64,000 nt of DNA from Pyrrhoderma lamaoense (GCA_002794735.1 NBAZ01000012.1:372001-436000), one strand, 5' to 3'. Positions 1 through 12,984 are shown, counted from the first letter of the stretch. A program made the numbers and translations. The notes: generated from the sequence alone by a model not told the origin.

Positions 1-1201
1 CCGGAGAGGATCGAGCTGCCCAGCACGTTCGAGGATGCGGACGTTGACCATCTCGTCGTCCTCATAGCTGACATGCTCGATCGTCTCATTGAACACAACG
101 ACAAGATCCCTCTCTCTCCGTATGTTCTCATAAACCGATTGTATGCGCTCATCTAAACATATCTTTTTACTTCATCCAGGGAAGCTTTGACGCGTTTTCA
201 CTCACGCTCGCCACCTTCTATAAGCGTTTTGGACTACTTGCGAAGGATTGTCAAGTATACAAACGTTGAGGTGCGCTTCTTCATCACATAAATAACTGCA
301 GTCTGGCTTACATTGCCGGCAGAGAACATGTCTTCTCATCACACTGCACTACATTGATCAAATATGCGCGCGATTTCCACACTTCACTCTCTCATCATTG
401 ACATGTCATCGATTTATCATTACAGCAATTGTGGTAGCCAGCAAAGCACTTTGTGACGCTTTTTCCACCAACACGTTTTACGCTAAAATCGGAGGTATCC
501 GTGTCGGGGAACTCAATTTACTTGAGAAGGAACTTTTGGCGAACCTGGACTGGCGACTGACAGTAAGCTCGGATTTTCCATGGATAAAAATAAAAATAAT
601 TTACCCCATTGCGCAGAGTACAAGAGAGGTTTTGGATGCATACTATGTCAATCTTATTCGTACGCATAGTGGAGGCAAATACGTTCTGGCCGGTGCACAG
701 ACTATCACTTCACCTGAAACAGCATACTCGGACAGTGATATGGATGGGACTGTATCTCCTCCTTCCACATCTCCCGTGGCTACAACTATGGGCTTGGCAG
801 ACATTCAACAGTCTGAACCATCTACTGTACTCATCGATCGATCGAGCCTTCCTCCGATGACATCGACTGGCCCTACCCTGGAGCAAAACATGGCTTTTGC
901 TGAGTTACGGAGCATAGACTCGTCTTCGATTTCCTCCCATGAACAACCGGACACTGCAACCAACTCGGTTTCTTCTTCAGCATCCTCGTCCTCGTCATCT
1001 TCTAATGCTAGCAATAGCACCACTGTTTCTCCGACTAATGCTATAACGACATCACCTATTAACAAGCGCAAATATGACCAAGATCCTGACTCTCGGATCA
1101 TTCTGGATGTTAATGGACCTCAACATGAACAAGTGCATAATAATATAAATATCGAGAATATTCGGCCTCGTACTCGCCCGAGAATTAATGAGATGGGGTA
1201 A
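1..1201 (+). CDS. Pho80-type (PCL family) cyclin, 5' end outside the window
   Basis: This is a partial cyclin of the Pho80/PCL family, which binds a Pho85-type kinase and controls phosphate and nutrient signalling. Exons are <1-119, 180-270, 323-562 and 617-1201. The order of motifs fits a cyclin box: LVVLIADMLDRLIEHND, then SISVLDYLRRIVKYT, then LHYIDQICARFP, then a helix with IVVASKALCD and the closing LLEKELLANLDWRL. The last intron (563-616) is 54 nt, has no stop and leaves the frame open, so it is easily missed; the spliced form joins DWRLT to STREVLDAYY as in the family. The C-terminal 180 or so residues are low complexity with a long Ser run and probably disordered. The stop lies about 100 bp from the convergent gene's stop. 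The family call is firm; the exact paralogue is not. Confidence 0.85.
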
Positions 1202-1303
1202 CATCTTTGTATTATTATTGTATTATAATAACTGGAATAGATCCTTTTTATCAGCTCAGCTCATCTATATGCCAGCATTTCGCTCCCTTCTCCGTTGTAG
1301 AGC

Positions 1304-4281
1304 CTAGATGTCAAAGAATTTGCTCCTCCAGCCCTTTTTTTTACTCTCCGAAGACCTCCTTCTTTTCAACCGTATTTGAGCCTCTTGAACTTCCATCCTG
1401 GTGTGTACTGCATCATCAATGACAGAGTCTCCGACATCCCTTCCCTTGGTTATTGTATCTGACGCTGTGCTTTGTATGTTCTCTATGGCCTGTATTGCTG
1501 TATTTGTTAGGCCATGTGTTATATCCTTTACAGAGCTGGGTCTCAAGTCGGTGGGTTCTGCTTTCCCTGGAAGGAGTTGTGCACCGATTCCAACTGCGAG
1601 AAGATTTTCTGAAGGTGCATCTACTTCGTCCATCCCTGGCTCAGGCTCTACTTGAGAGATAGAAGTGTGTGTTACTCCTGTGAGGTTCAAGTTTGTGTAT
1701 GACTCAACATACACTTCCGGCTCTTGCTCCGGTTCTTCGTCTTCTTGCTCATTGTCCTCCTTTTTCGCTGAAAAACATTCGATGAGACTGCTCCATAGAT
1801 CGTAAATATCTTTAAGTACCCCATTGCTCCCATCTACGCCTCTGGCCTTCGACTTCGCCTCTGCCTTCCGTGCTATCATCCTTGTCTTCTCTTCAACCAT
1901 TTCAAGTATACCGCGGATTTGTGAGCTAATAATCTTTGGGCCTACCATACGCCCAATAGGACCTGCAAGTGGGGCCAGGAGTAGAGAATTAAGGATAAAG
2001 TGTTTACTATTAGCAAGACGGATTCGTAGGCCTGGTAGTGCAGAATTGACGTTCAAAACTTGGAAAAGTTTCTCATCCGCATTCTTGTTAGTTGAACCAA
2101 CGTCAAGTTCAATCTCTATGGCAAGGCCCTCCCCACGTTTTGTTCCTCGTCCGATTTCGATGTCCACCAGACCTTCATCTGAAAAACCAAGCCAGCCACG
2201 GGCATAGGATACATAGTAGCCAACATGTTTGGCAGCCAAACGGAGCCCTTCGACTTGAATCTTAACACGCGATGTTGTAGATGCTCTTGTCCTCCTACTG
2301 CTAGTAGTAGGATTGTGGGAATTTGTAACAGCTGGTGTGGGGACATTGTCAAGTGTCCCATTCTCAAGATCCGATTGTGCATTCAGAAGCCGTATGTTCG
2401 GATTTGTAAAACCAGTGGCACCGAGTCTTTCGTCTACATCAATTCGTATATCTGCATACTCTTGTACAGTGATAGCATCAGGTATCAGCGATTCTTCGGC
2501 ACTGAGTAGAAGAGCATCAACTGCAACTTCAAGACGCGAACCATCCCCCGGTATAGAAATATATTCCACTCTCGGCATGGGTATCGCATGGATGATATGT
2601 AAGAATTTGGGAAGTACCCATCCTACAATATTGCGTATCAGAGTGCTCCTCCAGTGGTTGAGATTGTGCATCCCTGCTCGCATAGCGGACTTAATCAATG
2701 TGTGTATGTCGTTTTGAAGTTTATCAAGTGCACTGAATAGCTTCGTCGTTGTCCGATCGTTCTTTAATGCATCTATGAAAAGCTGAACTTCTTTTAGGAG
2801 ATGGTCCAAGTCTCTCGTTAAGTCGGACTCAGAGAGTATATCAAACCCTTCGTCATACAATTTCGAAGCCAGTTCTCGGCCTTGCCTTGAACTGACAAAT
2901 GAAGGTTTCGATATAGCATCGTCCATGAATAAGCCTACCCTCCTCAAAAACTGCTGAACTATCGCGGAGTCTGCTTGTTCAGAGTTAAGGGGGCGGAAAG
3001 CGTGTTCTACAAACTCAAACAGGGAATCAAGAAGAGTATCGAGTTTCCTTCCGCACGCAAAACGTTCAAGTATCGTTTTCGTATCTTGAAGAAGCTGTTG
3101 AAACTTGGGGTCTGGAATCATCACCGGCACAGTTATTCCGACCTGTGTTTTCCCTATGCCATTTCCTGCTTTGTGTATTGCTGAAGAAATTATCTCCACT
3201 CTCTCCGCATACTTTCTCAATAAATTTATCAATGTACGAAGAGCGGTCCTGCATTGGGGCGAGGTCTGAGCTTGTAGGAGAATCTTATTCTGGTCAGCAA
3301 ATTTACTACCGCCAGGAAATAGGGATATTGACGGCTTACTGTTTCTACTTGAGCAAGGAAGCTATCTTTAACGGCTGGATGCACAACTTTGCGATCTGGT
3401 AGACTTGGAACAGTAATATGTAATTCTGAAGCCTGTGTGATATACCCAATTTCGTTACTTGGTCTGGCATTGTTCTCAATTTCTGCGCCAATTTCTTCAA
3501 CTGTTCTAGCCGCATTCTTGATAGCGCTTGCAACATTTGCCACGTACTCTCTTGTACTGAGAAATAGATCGGAAAGAATCAGTCGAAAAGTTGAAATAGT
3601 CATTATTTGGATGGAAAGGGAAAATATTGCAGAAACTAGCTCCTGAACGTCGCTCGCAGCCTCTTCCTTGGGAGGGATAGCAGACGCTATTGAGTAGAGT
3701 AATAAATCCTAGCACTCGTACGAGGATGAAGTCACAAGTACCTGCAGTATTTAGGTATTCCAAATTCTGCGAGTCGACCTCTACCTCTACGTTATTCTCA
3801 ACCTTTATTGGAATAGGTTCCAACTTATTGTACAAATATATTATATCTTGTAGTTTGTTATCATCTCGATAGGCCAAAATCAATACGCTTGACTTTAGAA
3901 AGTTAAATTAGAGATTGGGTGCATACTGTTTTTCTCTAAACCTATCTCTAGTACAGTCTCGAGTATCATACGTAAATCCACAATTATCTCTATTCCCATA
4001 GTATTTATGTGTTCCAACTCAGCGTTGTACCCCATTGTTTGAATACCGTCACTGGAAAGAAATTCGGAACGCAATAGAGCCTTGATAATGACATCCAACT
4101 GCTGTTGGCTAGGAAGCTTTCCGGCTCGAAGTGCTCCAAGCATATCAGCTATCCTTAAGAATATATCACCACGTTCATGGTGGGATGTAGAAGGAGAACC
4201 GGTAGAACCTAAGAGGGATTGTTGCTCATCGTTAGATGCACGTATTTTTTGTCTTCGGCAACAAGAGAAACAGAAACCCAT
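1304..4281 (-). CDS. HAM1-like domain protein with a predicted acylated N-terminus
   Basis: Four exons (4281-3927, 3864-3742, 3686-3340, 3289-1304) give 936 residues in one consistent frame. The central segment with IPMPRVEYISIPGDG and the following beta-rich stretch resembles the fungal HAM1-like N-terminal domain, whose members are related to BPI-type lipid-binding proteins; the later part with GLRLAAKHVGYYVSYARG would be the HAM1-like C-terminal part. HAM1-type genes are known from hyphal anastomosis work in Neurospora. The N-terminus MGFCFSCC has Gly2, Ser6 and Cys4/7/8, matching myristoylation plus palmitoylation signals, so I infer attachment to a membrane. An acidic segment rich in Glu (about 1735-1760) and a basic end (RLKRRRSSESKKKGW) follow. 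The exon 2 acceptor at 3865 (CGAG) was chosen because it keeps frame and gives EKNNDNKLQDIIY. Function beyond lipid or membrane binding is inferred. Confidence 0.72.
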
Positions 4282-4472
4282 TTTTCCAAGTGTGAGTCAG
4301 CGCTGAAGTAGGTCCTTACAGGCAGCATATTCCTAGACGGACTCTTAGCTACGTTAAGGTAGTCCCATCAAGTAAGAAGTCAATTTATAGTCATGATTGA
4401 CGTCATTAGAAAGTAAAACACCATCAAAAGCTTTAACAGTATATATTTTATATTATATAAGTTTTAAATGTG

Positions 4473-4546
4473 TGCCCCTTGGCTCAGTTGGTTAGAGCGT
4501 GTGACTGTTAATCACAAGGTCCTGAGTTCGAGCCTCAGAGGGGCAG
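4473..4546 (+). tRNA. tRNA-Asn (anticodon GUU), intronless
   Basis: The 74-nt cloverleaf folds fully. The acceptor stem TGCCCCT (4473-4479) pairs with AGGGGCA (4539-4545). The D arm is GCTC/GAGC, the anticodon stem TGTGA/TCACA, and the anticodon GTT lies at 4507-4509 in the loop CTGTTAA. The T stem is CTGAG/CTCAG with loop TTCGAGC. The discriminator is G4546. No intron is present next to the anticodon. Confidence 0.95.
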
Positions 4547-5644
4547 GTACATAAGTTTTTAATATTATTTTCACCTTCCTTTATATTCATTAAGTTGGCT
4601 TCATTTCTCGCTACTGTTTTGCTTGTAGGAATTATACTTTTTGATACGTACTTATCCAGGGGAAGTAAAAAATAAAATTGTACAATAATTTATAAGAATA
4701 CATTGGGCATGAGTCTAACCGAAAGAAAGCTGTTTGCAAGCAGGTACAAACGACGTCAAACAATATCCTTGTACCAGTCCGTGACAGTTATAAGCTATAC
4801 TATCCCCATCCTATCGTTGAAACTACTCTTGTACTTCGAAGACTATCGTTACTTCGCTCCCTCATACTGTGGGATGCTTGAGACAAGTCTAATTTAAGCG
4901 GGTGTCGTCACTGATTCTCGAATAACTGGAATACACTACTGAAGTATTATCCACTGACTCTGTGTTTGCTGCTTTGAGATACGGAGATCATAGTTTTATC
5001 TACCACACTGAAACTTGTGATAAATCACTTCTCGTTTTGGAAGTTCTCCGTGATTGGGTGTTGAACTGAGTTACTAACTATTTTATCATACCCCAAACAA
5101 CTTTTAGTATTCATACACGTGATCGCGATTTTTTGATACTAAACTTATTGAGTTAATCACCAGATAAATAGATCTTCTTTTTAAGCCCTGTTTTTTTCTA
5201 GCATGAAATCACCCTTACGATCGTAGCGTAATAACCAATAGTTTAAATACTCGCTGCATACTATTTTTTGTTATGATTGCACATATTTTTGGGTGTTAGT
5301 TTGTAAAGTAAAAATAATTGATTTCTCAAGAGGTGAGGTCACTTTTCCATACTTAGAAAATTATGAAAAAGAAAATTAAGAACGAAGAGACAAAGGGAGA
5401 CATCCAATAATTTTGTCTTACCAAGATATGGTAAAAGTTTAAGTGATATTGTGAGATAGATAACAAACAGAGATAAACAAAAAAGCGTTCCATCAGGAGC
5501 ACCGGCAACCGGTAGTGAGTAATACGCACGGGTTTATGCTAGCCACTTTGAGAGTGATGACGGTATTCTATGTTCGTATCTACTTTTAACTAATCCGTAG
5601 TCGTATGTCCGCTGGCTTGTCCGCATTCCTGAACCCTACGCGTC
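4547..5644. other. intergenic, no gene seen
   Basis: This AT-rich 1.1 kb stretch holds only short open frames, the longest 64 codons at 4703-4897, with no recognisable product. It presumably contains the promoter of the S1P lyase gene. Confidence 0.6.
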
Positions 5645-8600
5645 ATGACAAGCATATCTAAAGCAAAGAGTCTCTCAAATATACTCAGTCTTGACTCAAT
5701 TAAGACAGTACTATTAGTATGGGTACTTCTTACAAACTCACTCAAGGTGCATAGACATCTCCGAGCGCGCGGTATAAGGCAATCTACAAGAGATTTTTGG
5801 ACATGGGTGTGTCAGGTGCGTAGTTTTTCACTCAAGTAACCCCTTCTTATTGAATCTAACCAAGTATAACTTGTGTTTTTCTGCATTTTGTGGAAATGCG
5901 TCCATTCACATAACAACCCGCGATGACCTACGCCAATACAGCGAGTGATATTACTTGCTCTAAGATTACCAGCGACGAAGAAGAAAGTAGACCAGCAGAT
6001 GGGAGATGCACAATTGAAGATCGAGAATTCATTGGTTCCAAAGGGGCCTAATGTTGTCCGTCATTTGTCGTTACCTGCCGAAGGACGGACACCGGAATGG
6101 ATAGCAGAAGAGATGAATAAGATGGATAATGAGTCGGAAAAACGTGCGAACTGGAAAGGGGAAAGCTTTCAGGAGCTGTATACCGTGAGTGTTTATCTGT
6201 TACATCCGGTTTTCGAGAGATTGTCAGCCCTGAGAAAAGAGGGAGTGTAATCTGGGGAGACAGGTGTATGCGTTTCATAGGAACCCCAGTCTTCTGGCGT
6301 AGTCTTGATGCGTAGCAATCCATTCAGGTTTACTAATATGCTTGTGCACCCTCATTTTCAGATGGTGGAGAGGATATGGAGAATGTGATTGTAGATGCGT
6401 TCAAGAAGTACTGCATTTCGAACCCTCTTCACCCGGATGCCTTCCCGGCTGTGCGAAAAATGGATGCAGAGATCGTAGCTATGTGTCTTCGCATGTACAA
6501 CAATCCAGATGGGGCCGGCACAACAACGAGTGGAGGAACCGAGTCAATTATTATGGCAGTAAAGACACATCGGGATTGGGCGAGAGAGACTAAGGGTATC
6601 ACGGAACCAGAAATGTAAGAGGGGCCACACTACTCGCCCGTTTCGAAGTTGAGTGATTTTTGTTGCTCATTGAATTTTAGGGTTATCCCGAATCTGCACA
6701 CGCAGCTTTCGATAAGGCTGCGGCGTATTTGAAGATTAAAATCCATACCGTTCCGGTCGATTTCGAGACGCGTAAAGTAAACTTAATAAGACTAAAGCGT
6801 GCCATGTAAGTACATGACCACAATCGAAATAGCAAAATTTCCGATCTATATAATCACTAAACCTTACAGAAATGCAAACACAATAATGGTATACAGGGTT
6901 GTTCCTTTGAAACTCGATATATATTTATGTTATCGATTAACAGATCGTTGGTTCCGCGATCAACTTCCCTGATGGCTGCATGGATGATATTCCCGCGCTC
7001 TCAGCCATCGCTAAGAAATATAACATTGGATTACATGTTGACTGTTGTTTAGGAAGCTTTATTGTGCCATTTCTCGAAAAAGCAGGCTTCCCTTGTGATA
7101 TTTTTGATTTTCGTTTGGAAGGTGTCACGAGTATTAGTTGCGATACCCACAAGGTTGGAAAATATCTGCTTTTCACAACGTCCAGATTGACTGACTCCAC
7201 TTTGACATTTACTCTGGGGTGCACAGTATGGTTTCGCACCAAAGGTTGATGTTTTGATTCTCTTTTTGGCTAGAGTTTGTAAAGCTAATGAGATGATACC
7301 AGGGTTCTTCTGTTATTATGTATCGCAACGCCGAGCTCCGAAGGTATCAGTATTATGTCACTACCAACTGGCCAGGTTCGTCTAGAAGATTAGCTTTCAT
7401 CTATTCTGAGTCTACCGTCTCTCTTCATCACCTTTATTCCCGACAAAGGTTTTCGACATGCAACCCTTCTTTGTTCTTTATAGAACACCATTTTTCTGTT
7501 GGGAAGGATATTTGAATGATTCTCCACTTGACCAAATTTCCCCGCTATCTTCTATTTTAGCGTGACTTAACACCCGTTCTTTTCTTAGGGGGAGTTTATG
7601 GCAGCCCAAGCATGGCTGGGTCGCGGTACGTATTTCCACCGAGTCCATATGTTGCTATTCCATCCGATCTGGAGTTCTAATCTTAATGTTAATTCATTCT
7701 AGACCAGGGGCTCTTATAGCTGGAACATGGGCGGCATTGCAATACATGGGTTATGAGTATGTTCGCATTATAACCTATGTTTGTGTTTTTTTCAAGGCAT
7801 ATTGAACTTTCTCGAATTTTTCTGTCGACTCGGCTATAGTGGTTACCTTGCATCTTGTAAATCGATCGTGGGTGCAGCACAAACAATCGCACGCGCCGTT
7901 CGGGAGGAGATTCCTGAGTTATACGTCCTCGGAAATCCACCTGCCAGTTGTGTGGCGTTTTCTAGCAAACACCCACGCATTAATATCCTAGCGGTCGGAG
8001 ATCGTATGAGTGCACGCGGTTGGCACCTTAATGCACTCCAGAAGCCAGCTGGCTTGCATATTGCCTGTACGGTAAGTGAATCTACCGTGAAGTTAACATG
8101 TTCCCCCCTTTTTTTCTTGCTTCTGTTATATGTCATGATATGTTGTGTTGTAGGTCGGAGCTACACATGAGTATTTTAGCTAGTCTCTTTTACTTTAAGA
8201 GAACGGGGCTGAACGGTACCGTTAACCTGTTTGCTCTTCTTTGTCTGAGAAGAAGTTACTGGGTATCGTGTAAACTATGACCCGCCCTGGTAGCTGGTCC
8301 TATGCTTGCAGCTTCCATTCGATATGGTTCTGACTCTTCTGGTCCGCTTCCGGTGGATGCAGAGAACTGCGGCTTGCTATATATAAGATCAGGTTGCGAG
8401 GTTTAAGCTCAAGCTTTAACTGTTCCTGACTTCTGTGTCAGTTTAAGCTGATTCAAACATTTTTTGACTGGGTCTGATGCTGAAAATAAAAAGAAGGGTA
8501 CAAATCAGCCGAGATTTATTCGACGGTTCCTGATTAAGCATTGTAAAACTACTCCTTTTTTGCAACTTTCCTCATTGACTTTCAACGGGCGTCAGAAATA

Positions 8601-9401
8601 TGGCCTGTATTGTACAAGGCTATATCCATTCTTCCATCAACCTTGTTCTTGATGACTCTCCTCCGTTGATGCATTCATCACTTCCACCTTATCTGTTCTC
8701 ATCGTCTTATTATTTCCGATAATCTTTCGTGTTCGAACAAATTTACTGATCTTCTTTCTCTCCTTTCGCATATTTTGTTATTTGATCAACAGCGCCTCAC
8801 GGTCCCTGTTGTCGACCAGTTTATCGCGGACCTGAAAGATTGCGTGCTTGAGGTGAAAAAGAGCTCTCCTAAAGATGGTGAAGAGGGTAATCTGGTTGCT
8901 CTTTATGGTCAGTTGCTTCCCTATCATTATAGGCGGTAATGACTCACAAAACATTTCCATCGTATGTTTTTTTTCTATCTTCAAATCCGACGTTTTTCTT
9001 CCGTTTTTACCCTTTTCGCCTATTTGATACGAATGGCTACTTCGGGCTCGGACACGGACTAATATGCTGCCTTTTCGGCCCGCATGCATGATTCGTCACC
9101 CTCCTGTACAATTTTTGTCTCATAACGGCATTCTTTCCATTTATGACTATAACTATGGATCGACATTCGCCTCATCCCTGACTCGGTTACGGCTGTGCTC
9201 TCGACCTGGCCTCTTGAACGGATCTCGATGGGCTATGACGATAAACAATAATCGCTTGGGTGCTTCCACGTGCATCTTCTTATCTATTCTTGTGCCTTCA
9301 TGGTTGTGTGTTACACAGGACTCGGAAATTCGAGTGCTGTCGGCCCAGTGATGGTTGAGAAGCTGGCAACTACCTTCCTTGATGCGTTGTACAAAGCTTA
9401 G
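5645..9401 (+). CDS. DPL1: Sphingosine-1-phosphate lyase (Dpl1-like), two apparent 1-nt losses
   Basis: This PLP enzyme of the ER cleaves phosphorylated sphingoid bases to a fatty aldehyde and phosphoethanolamine. Thirteen exons: 5645-5815, 5942-6184, 6362-6614, 6681-6805, 6870-6888, 6944-7153, 7227-7244, 7303-7375, 7589-7625, 7703-7756, 7840-8071, 8793-8907, 9319-9401. Hallmarks include [38 protein letters not shown] and SCDTHKYGFAPKG, whose Lys is the PLP lysine (about residue 341), and the end FLDALYKA. An N-terminal hydrophobic stretch (VLLVWVLLT) is the usual ER anchor. The in-frame TGA upstream supports this start. The reading frame breaks inside G4 at 6158-6161 and C3 at 6687-6689; one added base at each restores the family sequence and a 544-residue protein. 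Exons 5 and 7 are only 19 and 18 nt. Introns 11 (721 nt) and 12 (411 nt) are unusually long. Confidence 0.9.
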
Positions 9402-10274
9402 GGAATACAGGACACGCATATGACAGCATGATTTCTGGAAACAGACTTTGGATCTCAGGGATTAGGAGTTGAGACGTACTTGATACATTGATTTGAAAGC
9501 TCTGTCATTAGAAGCTGTTGCGATGGAAGGTATACCAGTTACGGGATCTATATCAATCTTTTGGAAAGGGTCTGTTGAGAACTCATTTAGGCTGTCTTGG
9601 ATCTTCTTTATTACGAACTCTGGAGAGAGCAGACCATATTTGGGTCTAAGAAAGGCGTTACTTCACTTTTTTGCCAGCGCATTTATACTTTTCATTGTTT
9701 TTATTTATCCTACTTAATGCTTTGTTATGAGACTTCTGTTGTAACCAGTAAGAATAAGAGTAAAAAAAAATTTTCTACAAAAAAAAGGTGAAAAAAAATT
9801 CGTTGCCGGATTCCGGATCGAGTCGCCGCGCTCCGAGCATGGCTCCGAGTCTCCGCTCAGCCGTGCCCCTTCAAAATGAGAGCGATCCTGAGGGTCTCAA
9901 TCTCTTCCCAATCCTCTTTGGCCAACAGCCTCCTTCGTTGATCTCAACGCACCTACTTGTGCTTGGGACGTCCAAACCTTATCCGACACTACTGGACTAT
10001 ATAACTCTGTACACAAAGAGATGTCTCGGACTTAGGTTCTGTCTTGCAGCGACGCCCTCTTTCTATCGTATCCGACACTGCCTCTTGCTCTTCAAGTTTT
10101 TTATACTTGCGTGCTCACCCTTTCCCCTTGCTGCTCTCCCTTAACGACACCAACGAACGATAATCACATTACACTACCTGATACCTGCTTCTTTACGTCT
10201 ACGCAAAAAAGAAATTTCCTCTGTATTCTGAACTGTTCTACTCCATTTAAGACGCGAGCCATATAACTGGCATA
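9402..10274. other. upstream region of the arrestin gene
   Basis: About 870 bp with an A-rich patch at 9750-9800 and a 118-codon open frame at 9788-10144 that has no family resemblance and probably falls in the leader or promoter. No gene is supported. Confidence 0.5.
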
Positions 10275-12984
10275 ATGCCACACAGTACTCGTGATACTAA
10301 TCTCACCATGACGGCGCAACATCCTACTGCTCCTACCTCTTCTAATGCTATGCCATCATCCCCAGCGAGCACCTCTAGAGACGAAGAGCACCTTGCTTCC
10401 GCTTTACACGCTGCTTTACATTCACTAACGCGTACGGGAGAATATGATGCAGCCACTTCCGCACGGAGTTCCACTGAAGGTCAATCTCCACTGAGCAATC
10501 GTGAGAAGCCACATACCAGTTTGGATATCACTGTTGCGAGCGACCAGTTGTATCTGCGTGGGACGGGTGTAGATGTCGAGCCTACCCTGCTGACCGGTAA
10601 TGTCGTACTACACCTGACCGAACCAACGTCTATAAAGCAAATCATACTTGTATTCCGCGGTAAAGCACGGGTGCCCGCAAACCCACATGATCCGTAAGTC
10701 AATCAATGTCATCTACGTTAATAGCTCGTCTGGGAGGTTCATGTATCTCCACACATGATACTGGCATCCGAGTTAGGAGCAGTGCTATGCTGACTAAGTG
10801 TTTTCCATCACGTGTCGCATACCTCTTATGGAAATCTTATAAGAATTTGATCTGACCTCATTTCAATTTCTCAATCATTTTAGACATGTATTGAATAACT
10901 CGCCAAACCAGTACATCGTCTGCAGTCATGAGTGGACTTTTCTCGAAGGCGAGAAGAAACACAGTCACACGTTAAAGGCTGGGCGCCATCTTTTCCCATT
11001 TGAACTACGCCTCGGAGGTTCTTTACCTTCTAGTCTTGCAACGTATGTTAACGGAGGGGCTTCGATATCTTACAAACTCCGCGCTACTGCTATTCGTCCT
11101 GGATTCTCCACAAATCTTAGCGTTGCCTTACCTATCACAATCATCCGCACATTTGCACCCGAATCTCTAGAATACCAGCAGACCCTCGAGATAGAGAACA
11201 CATGGCCAGAAAAAGTCATGTATGCTCTTATGATCCCACATAAGGCTTGGGCTGCGGGAGACGAAGTTACTGCCCTAGTCAAGTTTGCTCCACTGCAGAA
11301 AGGTGTTCGGGTTCTTACAATTACTACCCACCTCTGTGAGACGACAAAAACTCTTGCTCGTGGTGGGCACCTTGAGAAAACGAGGAATGTTGTTACTAGG
11401 AAGCATGAGATTATCAATGGGCGAGCCGTCTCCGTAGAAGACCAACAGCGAAAACGTCTTCACAATGCTTTGAGAGAAACACTGGGCCAGAACGTTGTTA
11501 CATCGGGGTCCTCGTCTCCCGGATATACTGGTGCCTCCGCATTCGTCTCTGGGACTTCAACACCCGTCCATGAATCTGGGTTAGCGCTCTCCAGGTTTGA
11601 TACAGGACATTCCTCTGGCTCTGGATCGTCGTCTTCATCAAGTGATCAGCAAGCGGTTGAAATTACTGAAAACGACGACTCAGAAGTATCGACTACTCTC
11701 AGTATACCTTTACCGCCCTCTTTGACTCCCAGTCATTCATTAGATCCAATAATAGTCAGCTACCGGATCAGGTGGTCGGTTTTACTCGGAAATCTTGACG
11801 GACATACTAGCGAATTGCGTTGTTCGCTACCTATACATATTTTGGATTATTCTTTACTTGATGAGGCCCGTACGGCTTCCCGGGCTACGCGGCGCCTGCT
11901 GTTTGGAGGAGAAGATGCACCAAAGGACCCCGCGGAGGAGGATGCTCAGTTACCAAGTTATCCATCTCATGTGAGAGATAGGGTGGCGTTGGATGTCACG
12001 GTACCTGAACTGGCGATGAGTTCTGGGTCAGCAACTCCCGCCGTCGAGCAGCAGACACTGAATGACTTCCCAGGGTTTTCTTTGCCATCGTCAGCCGGCG
12101 TACAATCAGTCCTCGAATCATCCCCAATCTCATTAAGCTCTCCCGTTCAAGGGACTCAGAATCAAGTAGCGCGTAGTTTAGGTCAGAATTCAATTCCGAC
12201 ACCGCCTGAAACATCCTCAGCTGAGTCTAGTCGACCTGGTACTCGTCCCAGCAGCAGACATGGTAGGGATGGTTCTAGTAACTGGGGACCGTTCAGCCTT
12301 AGCCGGAGGAATAGCCGAAGCCGACTTCAGAGTCGCGCTAACAGTCGTGCACCAAGTCCAGAACGTGGCGGTACAGAGGGACCTGCTCACCAACATGGAC
12401 ACTCACTATCAGGATCGGGGCCAGGTGTAGCAAAAGCTGAAGACACACATATACATACATCACACGCTGCAAGCCGGCATCAACATGGATTATTCAGTGT
12501 TCTCATGAAACCACTTTCAACGTTCTCTTCCCCTTGGCACTCTGCGAGTCATGCAAACGCCCTCGCTCACCACTTTCAGAATACGCACCGGCCACAAGGA
12601 AATCATGGGATGATTGCGAGTGCTAGTTCGGGAGATCTTCGGTCTTTGACTTCTCAAACGACTCCGTTTGGGTTATCTATCACTCCTGGATTGTATGGTT
12701 TAGGAACGCCTCATGAGAGCCATGTTGTACTAAATACTAGCGCTTCAACAAGCGCGGTACCAGATTACTTCACAGCTTCACATGGGGCAACTAATGTTCC
12801 TCCACTGGATTCCTTGCGCGAGTTACCGACGTATGAAGCTTCGGAAGCACAGGCTCATAGGAACGAGCCGCGCCGTACTAACTCATCACCTCAAGAATCA
12901 CGAGAAGCTGAGCCACAAAGGTCATTCAGTGATACGGACCTTGTCTCATTATTTACTCGGGCACGAGAGACCCGTGTACGATGA
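10275..12984 (+). CDS. Alpha-arrestin (ART-type ubiquitin-ligase adaptor)
   Basis: Two exons (10275-10693, 10884-12984) encode 839 residues. The arrestin N-domain runs from about residue 80 (LDITVASDQLYLRGTGVDVE, TGNVVLHLTEPTSIKQI, FRGKA) through HEWTFLEG and KAGRHLFPFELRLGG; the C-domain follows with WPEKVMYALMIPHKAWAAGD. Alpha-arrestins bring Rsp5/Nedd4-type ligases to plasma-membrane transporters. Two candidate PY motifs of the LPxY type are visible, LPSY near residue 494 and LPTY near residue 785. The remaining C-terminal half is Ser/Pro rich with many SRxxSR-like repeats typical of phosphorylated arrestin tails. The splice joint restores NPHDPHVLNN in frame. The frame is intact, in contrast to its two + strand neighbours. 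The specific cargo cannot be told. Confidence 0.88.

Noticed and set aside
805..1101. 98-codon antisense frame across the cyclin Ser run
   Set aside because: It is the shadow of the cyclin coding sequence; its acidic run is the complement of Ser codons.
3865..3926. Phase mismatch in the HAM1-like gene's first intron
   Set aside because: The first acceptor tried was wrong; the CGAG acceptor at 3865 gives a matching phase and a natural sequence.
4703..4897. 64-codon frame after the tRNA
   Set aside because: Short, no recognisable features, AT-rich; indistinguishable from chance.
6158..6689. S1P lyase as a pseudogene
   Set aside because: Apart from two single-base losses in G/C runs the gene is fully conserved, with all active-site motifs and splice sites, and the same defect type occurs in unl­inked essential genes.
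9788..10144. 118-codon open frame before the arrestin gene
   Set aside because: No family resemblance, directly upstream of the arrestin start, and the composition looks like a leader; probably not a gene.
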